This document shows, piece after piece, positions 16,864 through 25,000 of a stretch of 25,000 nucleotides of DNA (position 1 is the first letter of the stretch; the number at the start of each line of letters is the position of its first letter). The position numbers were made by a program, and so were the translations under genes. Below the pieces are notes generated by a model. The model did not search any database. It was given only the letters and a program-made list of their open reading frames with translations, and was not told where the DNA came from. This DNA is from Neocallimastix lanati (nom. inval.). Lineage: Eukaryota; Neocallimastigomycota; Neocallimastigomycetes; Neocallimastigales; Neocallimastigaceae. The stretch spans positions 772,501 through 797,500 of the forward strand of contig JACVTC010000016.1 in the NCBI GenBank assembly GCA_016946835.1, in the 5' to 3' direction.

Positions 16864-17686
16864 TATATAATAAAATATATGTATCTTTTTTCACTTTTAT
16901 ATATCAAAAATAAAAGTATAGCATTATAAGAAATTGTATAAATGATTGTATTTTTTAATTGATTTATTATATTTCCTTTTAATAATTTAATAATATTCAT
17001 CAATTGAGTGCATATTTAAAGCATGTATAAAATTCCTGTGTTATTAATCATCTTTTTTTTTTTTTTTTTTTAAATATCTCTTAGGAATATATTATATATA
17101 TTATGATTAATATTAGTATTAACCTACCCTATTTTAAATTAATAAATTTAAACTTTAAAATAAAAAAAAAAAATAAAAATTGTGCAACATAGCAATAATA
17201 ATTGATATAACCATTAAAATACATTTATAAATAATAAATAATAAAAAGAATATTTATAAAAAGTAATTAAATAATAAATAATAAAAAGAGTATTTATTAA
17301 TAAATAATAAATAAATGAATAAAAATAATTGAATAATAATAACGGAATAATAAATAAATAATAAATAATAAATAATTGAATGATTAATAAATAATAAATA
17401 ATAAATAATAATAAATTAAAAATAAGATATTATAAAATTTAAATAGTTTTTAAATTTTGTATTTTTACTGAAAATACATAAATATTTTTTAATAAAAATA
17501 AACAAAATTAAATAAATAAATAAATTTTTTTTTTAAATATACATATATATAAATTTAAATATATAATGAATAAATAAATAAAGTTATTTATTTATTAATG
17601 TATTACATAAATCTTAAGTAAAAACAAATTTATTAATATGTTCAAATATCCAGGTTAAAAAATATAGGATTAGTATTTCTTTAAAG
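15916..17686. promoter_or_regulatory. Divergent intergenic region between the FYR-domain gene and VPS28
   Basis: 1.77 kb with no exon-like sequence on either strand, separating two start codons that face away from each other, so it should contain both promoters. It is AT-rich throughout, with poly(A) at about 16830-16855, poly(T) at about 17053-17070, and a loosely periodic AATA/AATAAA field at about 17225-17415. No TATA element can be singled out at this composition. The last 40 bases before the VPS28 ATG are slightly less AT-biased. Confidence 0.6.
17225..17415. repeat. Degenerate AATAATAAATA repeat field
   Basis: Irregular mixtures of AAT and AAAT units with dispersed point changes (GAGT, GAAT, CGGA). 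It resembles an old, decayed microsatellite rather than the near-perfect arrays elsewhere. Confidence 0.7.
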
Positions 17687-18005
17687 ATGTATTATAATCA
17701 ACAATCTCCTACAATTCCAAATCAAAATAAAGTAAATAATAATAAATTTCCTTTATAAATAATAATATAATTATTATAATAAAAAATTATCAACAGAATT
17801 GGAATTTCTATTAAATTTTAATACAGGAAGTAAAATTATATAATTCAAATTTTGAAAGAGAAAGATTGGATACTCTTGCAGATTTATATTCAATAATTGT
17901 TGCGGTAGAACATTTAGAAAAAGCATATATTAAATCTTCCATTTCTTTTGAAGAGTAATATATATAATTATTTATAATTACAAAAAGTATTTATTAACAC
18001 AATTA

Positions 18006-18078
<73 letters not shown>

Positions 18079-18349
18079 ATGAAATTTTAAAATATAAATT
18101 ATAATTATACTAAAATTAAAAAGATATACACCAGCTTGTTCCAACTTAATATCACAATTCAAAACATGTCAAAATTTATTGGGGGATTCTGTAGTAAATG
18201 TTCAACATTTTATGAGTGAATATAAGGTAGTTCACAAATTCAAATGAAATATTTAATTTTACAATTACAAAAAGAAATAAATATCATTAAAATAAATTTC
18301 TCTCATATAAATTATTCTATATATGAATAAACAAAAACAAAAACAAAAA

Positions 18350-18409
<60 letters not shown>

Positions 18410-19224
18410 CTATTCTATTGCAAAATATTAAATAATTAATTTACATATATCAAATTAGAATAATTTATTAACATATAAAAATTAATTTTATATTTCCAAT
18501 ACATATAAACATAATACTTTTAAACAAAATTGAAAATCTATATGTTACAATTCATTTATTAGTTAAATTGTCCATTGGCTGTAAATCGTTTATTAAGAGT
18601 TGGTGTTCCAGCAACAGTTGAACATGGAGTAGACAACAAAACTAATAAGGAAGATGGAAAATATATTGCTAAAACAGTTCAAGTAATAATATAAGGAAGT
18701 TTAAAATTTAAATTCTATTAAAATGAATTTTTCTACAAAGTCGAATTTTAATAATTCCTATTAATAACAAATAAATTGTATAATTTATATATGTATATTA
18801 TTAGAACTTTATTAATTTAATGGATAACTTAGAACTTAAAGTAAAAACTGTCGAAGCACTACACCCAATGCTTGTTGAACTTATTCAAAATATTAATAAA
18901 ATAACGCCTTCAGCAGAAACAAATGAATGTAAAGAAAAGGTTAAAAATTGGTATGTTTATTTTCATAAATCGTATAATATAATATAGATATAGATATAGA
19001 TCCATAAATTTAATACATATTTAGAATAATGAAATGAAACATGATAAATTATGAGGAATATGAAATAACTAATAAATATGACTTAACCTTCTATTAATTT
19101 GAAAAGGCTAATTACATTAAATAAAATGAGAGTATCTGAAGAATTGAATGATGAACAAGTAAAGCAACTTCATTTTGATTTAGAAAATGGTTATAACCTC
19201 TTTATGAGATCATTAGATGAATAA
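17687..19224 (+). CDS. VPS28: ESCRT-I subunit VPS28
   Basis: Six exons: 17687-17731, 17827-17954, 18124-18226, 18563-18682, 18805-18950, 19107-19224, totalling 660 nt (219 aa plus stop), close to the family's usual 220-240 aa. Residues about 16-115 form the N-terminal core: KLYNSNFERERLDTLADLYS, then ACSNLISQFKTC, then HFMSEYKLNCPLAVNRLLR. Residues about 125-219 form the C-terminal helical bundle: AKTVQNFINLMDNLELKVK, then LHPMLVELIQNINKI, ending LFMRSLDE. Family knowledge: VPS28 binds VPS23/TSG101 and VPS37 through the core, and ESCRT-II and downstream factors through the C-terminal bundle, sorting ubiquitinated cargo into multivesicular bodies. Exon phases all fit, and acceptors are TAG or AAG without clear pyrimidine tracts. 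The first exon encodes only 15 residues and its ATG is the only in-frame candidate. Nothing appears missing. Confidence 0.95.
18008..18077 (+). repeat. (TTA)n array in VPS28 intron 2
   Basis: About 23 TTA units inside the intron 17955-18123. Read in reverse they give an apparent poly-Asn frame, which is not a gene. Confidence 0.9.
18227..18562 (+). other. VPS28 intron 3 with AAAAAC units and poly(A)-(TA)n
   Basis: A 336-bp intron. It holds an AAAAAC-type stretch (about 18331-18352) passing into about 35 A and then (TA)n up to about 18408. The acceptor is ATTAG, just before the exon encoding LNCPLAV. Confidence 0.85.
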
Positions 19225-19793
19225 ATATAACTTATCAAATACATTTTAATATTCATATATATTTAATATAATAACAAATGTGAATCAATTTAATCAATAT
19301 ATATTATAATAATAAAAGTAGTATTACTAATAGTAATAATAATAAAATACAATAATAATAAAAATGTAAAATAATTTCTTCAATTCATAAGTACAAATAA
19401 TTAATAAAAAAAAAAAAAAAAAAAAAAATAGAATAATAATGACACTAAAGTATTGATAAAAATTGTATAAATCTATATAAAATGTTTAAGTTAAAAAAAA
19501 AAAAAAAGAAATTATAAATTATTGTTATTATAATAATAATTATATTTGTATAATTTTATGTGGTTTTAAAAAATACTTTTTTGTAATAAATAGTTATAGT
19601 ATATATTTATATATTTTATTGTTTATTAGTATTTTTTTTTGTTTTGCTTATTTATATTTATAAATTGAATTCTATTTATTGAATAATAATTTATATTAAT
19701 CTTTTTTTTATTATTATCTTATTTATTATAAAAATAAAATCAATTATAAAGATAAATAAAAAATAGAGAGATAAATAAATAAATACTTAATCT

Positions 19794-19795
19794 AT

Positions 19796-19834
<39 letters not shown>

Positions 19835-19903
19835 TTTGTTTATTTATTTATTTATTTATTTGTTTGTTTGTTTATTTATTTGTTTGTTTGTTTGTTTGTT
19901 TGT

Positions 19904-19966
<63 letters not shown>

Positions 19967-19999
19967 TTTGTTTGTTTGTTTGTTTATTTATTTGTATAT

Positions 20000-20086
<87 letters not shown>

Positions 20087-20087
20087 T
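19794..20087. repeat. (TTTA)n array with interspersed TTTG variants
   Basis: About 73 tetramer units. TTTG variants sit in blocks, mainly within about 19860-19904 and 19968-19984, between long pure TTTA blocks. A short (AAAT)n arm at 19771-19784 immediately upstream is complementary and could snap back onto it. Confidence 0.93.
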
Positions 20088-20150
20088 AGAAGAAAATTAA
20101 TTTTACTACTAATTTAATTTATTAATTTTATTTAGTATTAATATATTAAC

Positions 20151-20288
20151 TTTTTAAAATTAAATGAATAATTAAAAAATTTTTTTTTAATTATTAAAGA
20201 AAATAAAATTTAAAGATCTTTTTTAAAATTAAATGAATAATTAAAAAATTTTTTTTTAATTATTAAAGAAAATAAAATTTAAAGATCT
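20151..20288. repeat. Perfect 69-bp tandem duplication with internal palindromes
   Basis: Two identical head-to-tail copies, 20151-20219 and 20220-20288. Each contains an inverted repeat with 13-bp perfect arms (AATAATTAAAAAA and its complement) around three T, at 20167-20195 and 20236-20264, and ends near an AGATCT word. Identity of all 69 positions, including the homopolymers, implies a recent duplication. Confidence 0.95.
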
Positions 20289-20532
20289 TTTTTATATAAT
20301 AAAGAATAAAAAGAATTTCAAATTGAATATTTATAAAATTTTTCATTTAAAGTAACAAGTATCAAATCTTTTTCATAATAATAAGGTATTTATATAACAA
20401 AAAGTAGAATAAAGATTAAATAAATAATTATAATAAGTTAATTAAAAATCATTAATATTAAATCATTAATATTCAATTTTTATTTATGATTCATCAATAT
20501 TATAGTTTTTATTGAAAATAAGAATATTAAAA

Positions 20533-23052
20533 ATGATTAATAATGATAATACAATAAAGGTAAAATATATAAATTATATGATGTATAAATATAGAATTAT
20601 CTTTTTTTCTTTTTTTTTTTGCAATATTATTTTTAATTTAAAAATTAAAAAAAATCTTTTAAATTTGTAATGAATATATCATTAATTAAAATAATATTAT
20701 TCATATATTTTTATTGATATTAAAGTATATATTTTATTATAAGTATATTTTAATTTAATATATTTTTATATATGTTAATATAAAAATAATTAGTATTTGT
20801 ATATACCTCTTTACTTTTATTTTTTTATTTTTTTTTTTTTATTTTTTTATTTCTTGTTTATTATCTATAAATATTGTTATAATCTTTTTTTGAATTATCC
20901 ATTATATATTTATATATATAATTACCTGATTTTATATTATTTATTGTATATATTATATTATCTCTATAATTCTATTATATTATATACTTTTATATATATT
21001 CTTCTATTTATTTTATACTTTATACATAAAATTATACACAAATTATAATAATGCACGCTATATATTTTTTATTCATCATTTTATTTTTATATTTATTTAT
21101 TTTTATATATAATAAAATATAAAAGGCTACAAATATATCGACATTTGCGTCTGAAGCAATGGTTCATCAAATATTTGAATATATTGGAAAAATCAAATCT
21201 TTAAAATTATATCCAAAGTAATTTTTTTTTGTTTTTTTTTGTTTTTGTTTTTTGACAATAATAAATAAAATTAATATATATTATTTATATAGATGTTACA
21301 ATTTTAATTGAAAAAAACAGTAAATATTTAAATTAATAATAAATTTAAATTTTTTCAAAAAAATATATATATTTCTAAAAAATTATATAAGTCCTGGTTT
21401 AGAAGGTGGTAAAGAATGTTTAGTTGAATTTGAAGATAGTGAAGCAGCTGGTTTGGCACTTCATCTTACTGGTACAAAATTATATGATAGAGTTTTTGAA
21501 GTTAAAATAAGAACTCTTGAAGAGATTGAACAACAGAAACAAATTTTGGCCATTAGTAGTATGTTTAATACTCCTCCTGCTTTTAACCCAATTTTACAAC
21601 CAAATATTACTGTTGAAAAGGCAAATAAAATTGCTAGAACTGTTTATGTTGGTAATTTAAATACTAGTATTACTGAAAAAGAATTAATAGATTTCTTCTC
21701 TGTTTGTGGTCCAATTTCTTATGCAAAGGTATATATAAATTATTTTTTTTAAATATATTAAAAAAAAAATGAATATCTATGGAAAAAAAAAAAAAAAAAA
21801 GTAGAATATTAATGATAATGTTAATTAAAATTTTAAAATTATGAAAGATGGCTGGTGATGTTTCACATCCATCAAGATTTGCTTTCTTAGAATTTGGTAA
21901 ATATATTTATATATAAAAAGATAAAAGGTTTTAATTACCATATTTATTAACACTAGAAAATTTGTACAATAAATTTTAATAAATTTGTATGTTATTATAA
22001 TTTAATAAACTTTAATTATTAATTAATTATATTTTATAGCCACCATTGATGCTGCAAAAAATGCAATGAATATGTCTGGATCATTCTTCAGAGATAAAAT
22101 TATAAAGTAAAAAAATATTACTAAGATTTAAATTAATAAGAGTCTATATTTATATTCGTATTATTAATAATTACATTTTAAAAATTCATATAATAAAAAT
22201 ATAATTAAAGGGTCAATCATTCAAATAATGTGATTAATAAGGGTTTTAAAAAGAATGAATCACAAGAAATAATGGAAGCTATTAAAGGTGTTAAAGAAGC
22301 TGAATTATTAATAAATAGAAAATATTCAGAAATTCCAACGGATACAGGTGATCAATTAAAAATAGTTGGTTCTTCTGGAAATCCAGAAATGGGAGCAAAT
22401 TTAAATGATAAACCAGAAGGAAAACTAATTCCAGGTACGGAAATACATAAAGAATTAGAAAAGCCTCATCATTCAAGATCGAGATCTAGGTCTAGATCTC
22501 GTGAACGTTCTCGTCGTATGAGATCTAGATCTAGATCTAGATCTGATTATTATAGATATGTACATAGTAGAAGAGATAGGGATCGTGAAAGAGATAGAGA
22601 AAGAGAAAGAGACAGAGACAGAGAACGTCGTCATAAAGAACGTTATGAGAGAGAATTAGAAAGAGAACATGAGTTAATGAGAGAAAGGGAAAGAGAAAGG
22701 GAAAGAGGTAATAATTTAAATTAAAAATATAAATATATATATATATAAATATATATAATAATAATAATAGTAATAATAATAATAAATTTAAAAAATTAAA
22801 GATATTTTTTTATTATTATTATTATTATTACAATTATCATAATTATTATTATCAATATTATTTTAATATTGATTATCATATTAAATATTAAGTAATATCA
22901 GTAAATTATTTTTTTTTATAATGATTTTAATTAATTTTATTTTATTTTTAAATCCAAATACTATAGAAAGAAGACGTAGAGAATCACGATCAAGGTCTTC
23001 TTCTCGTAGAAGGAGATACGGTGATAGAGAAAGAGATCATTACAGAAGATAA
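20533..23052 (+). CDS. SREK1: Two-RRM, RS-domain splicing regulator (SREK1-like)
   Basis: Seven exons: 20533-20559, 21126-21217, 21392-21728, 21848-21896, 22040-22106, 22211-22707, 22967-23052, totalling 1155 nt (384 aa plus stop). RRM1 covers about residues 6-85 (IKATNIS as the degenerate RNP2-like strand, KIKSLKLYP, then KECLVEFEDSEAAGLAL). RRM2 covers about 121-200, with RNP2 VYVGNL at 124-129 and an RNP1-like segment RFAFLEF at 162-168 preceded by MAGDVSHPS; this MAGD..HP.RFAF.EF signature is characteristic of SREK1 (SRrp86). From S279 to the end the protein is Ser/Arg and Arg/Glu/Asp repeats. Family role: nuclear regulator of splice-site choice through RS-domain contacts with other SR proteins; a similar role here is inferred. 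The first exon encodes nine residues and completes the first RRM strand with exon 2, which supports this start despite the 566-bp intron. Intron 6 can be read through to a nearby stop. Confidence 0.88.
20560..21125 (+). other. Long first intron of the SR-protein gene
   Basis: 566 bp, donor gtaaaa, acceptor aaaag. It is T-rich, with TATAT/TTTAT words, and holds no recognisable element. A plus-strand open frame at 20797-21048 is composed of Tyr, Ile, Leu and Phe codons from this composition and is not credible as a gene. Confidence 0.75.
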
Positions 23053-23112
23053 ACTTGATATTTATACATGGATATTAAATCTTTTTAAAAATATATTATA
23101 TATTTATTATCT

Positions 23113-23148
<36 letters not shown>

Positions 23149-23528
23149 ATATTATTTTATATTTATAAAGATAAGGTATAATTTATATAAAGAGCAACAT
23201 ATAAATGCAAAATTATATATATATTACTATTTTCAAAATTATGTTTTGTTTTTCTATTCTTTAGTTTCTTATCATATAACTTATTATATATAACCTATGA
23301 TTGATTTTGTATCATAACTATATTATAATTTATAATAATAATAATAATAATAAAGACATATAAATTCAAATAAAATATTTTCTTTATATATATATATAAT
23401 AAATATATATATATTTATTTATTTTATTTAATATTATTATATAAAGTTTATTTTTTGTCTAAATAAAATATATATATAATAAAAAAATATATATATAAAG
23501 AGGAGATAAAAGCAATAATGGAAAAAAA

Positions 23529-23582
<54 letters not shown>

Positions 23583-24048
23583 TAAATAATATATTTTATT
23601 TTATTATACTTTATATATATATATTTTTTTTTATTGATAAATTTATATTTAATAATAAATTAATAAGAAAAATTATAGAAAAAAAATAAAATAAAATAAA
23701 GAATCATTACTTCTATAAAAATAAATTTATTAAGTAAAATATTAAATTATTATTAAAAATAAAAATAATAATAATAAATAAATAATAATAATATAAAAAG
23801 TGATTTATAAAAATTTATTAAAATAATTAAAAGATTTTTTTTTTTTTTATTCTTTAAATAAATAAATTAATATATTTATTATATTTTAATATTTTATTAT
23901 CTTATTATAAAATTTATTTAGCATTTATAAATATGAAAATATATAATATTTAAAAATTCTAATTTTCTAATTTTAAAAGAAAAAAAAATTTTTTTTTTTT
24001 TTTAAAAAAAAATATTTCTAAATTTATAATTCATTGTCATATAAAATC
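23053..24048. other. Convergent 3' intergenic region between the SR-protein gene and YTM1
   Basis: About 1 kb with no exon-like sequence. It holds poly(A) (about 23118-23146), a compound poly(A)-(TA)n tract (about 23522-23574) and many ATATAT stretches. Both neighbouring transcripts end in this region; the terminators cannot be resolved by eye. Confidence 0.65.

Positions 24049-25000
<952 letters not shown>

Larger units (their letters stand above)
19225..20532. other. Intergenic spacer between VPS28 and the SR-protein gene
   Basis: No gene is seen. From left to right: the presumed VPS28 3' end with AATAATAAAA words, poly(A) runs at about 19405-19428 and 19493-19507, the large TTTA/TTTG array, then a perfect 69-bp tandem duplication, then the presumed promoter of the downstream gene. 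Short open frames over the array are repeat artefacts. Confidence 0.7.

Noticed and set aside
17968-18162. Minus-strand open frame with a poly-Asn run
   Set aside because: Antisense reading of the (TTA)n array in VPS28 intron 2; the surrounding plus-strand exons are clearly VPS28.
19836-20117. Three overlapping open frames rich in YLFI/CLFV
   Set aside because: Pure products of the TTTA/TTTG array; all three frames are open because the tetramer contains no stop in this orientation.
20797-21048. 83-codon plus-strand open frame
   Set aside because: Lies within intron 1 of the SR-protein gene and consists almost only of Tyr, Ile, Leu and Phe from T-rich sequence.
23021-23293. Open frame overlapping the end of the SR-protein gene
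   Set aside because: It is the wrong frame over the last exon and then runs into poly(A) and UTR-like sequence.

Overview
Organism. The window looks like nuclear DNA of an anaerobic gut fungus (Neocallimastigomycota). Non-coding DNA is almost pure A+T, packed with long homopolymers and microsatellites. Housekeeping genes are cut by many short AT-rich GT..AG introns. The first gene encodes a secreted plant-cell-wall hydrolase ending in two tandem Cys-rich fungal dockerins (CBM10-like), a hallmark of the anaerobic fungal cellulosome. No prokaryotic gene layout, CRISPR array, rRNA or convincing tRNA is visible.

Layout. (1) 554-2968 (+): intronless GH43-CBM22-dockerin-dockerin enzyme of 804 aa. 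(2) 2969-6244: gene-free AT-rich spacer. (3) 6245-12164 (+): 16-exon FIG4/SAC-type phosphoinositide phosphatase, 966 aa. (4) 12847-15915 (-): 13-exon FYRN/FYRC nuclear protein of the TBRG1 type, 304 aa, convergent with FIG4. (5) 15916-17686: divergent intergenic region. (6) 17687-19224 (+): 6-exon VPS28, the ESCRT-I subunit, 219 aa. (7) 19225-20532: microsatellite-rich spacer with a perfect 69-bp tandem duplication. (8) 20533-23052 (+): 7-exon two-RRM plus RS-domain splicing regulator (SREK1 type), 384 aa. (9) 24049 to beyond 25000 (-): last two exons of YTM1/WDR12, a WD40 ribosome-biogenesis factor.

I rebuilt the exon chains by hand from GT/AG sites, reading phase and family conservation. 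In all four complete spliced genes the summed exon lengths are multiples of three and end at a stop, so the models are self-consistent, but none is checked against RNA. Only the first gene belongs to biomass degradation. FIG4 and VPS28 both act on endosome/vacuole membranes, but nothing in the sequence shows co-regulation; the rest is ordinary housekeeping.

Novelty. I found no convincing undescribed multi-gene system. Points worth a second look are the xylan-targeted enzyme of mosaic (probably bacterial plus fungal) origin, very small exons splitting the FYR gene, a possible intron-retention isoform of the SR protein, the recent 69-bp palindromic duplication, and very long microsatellites, which lie outside exons.
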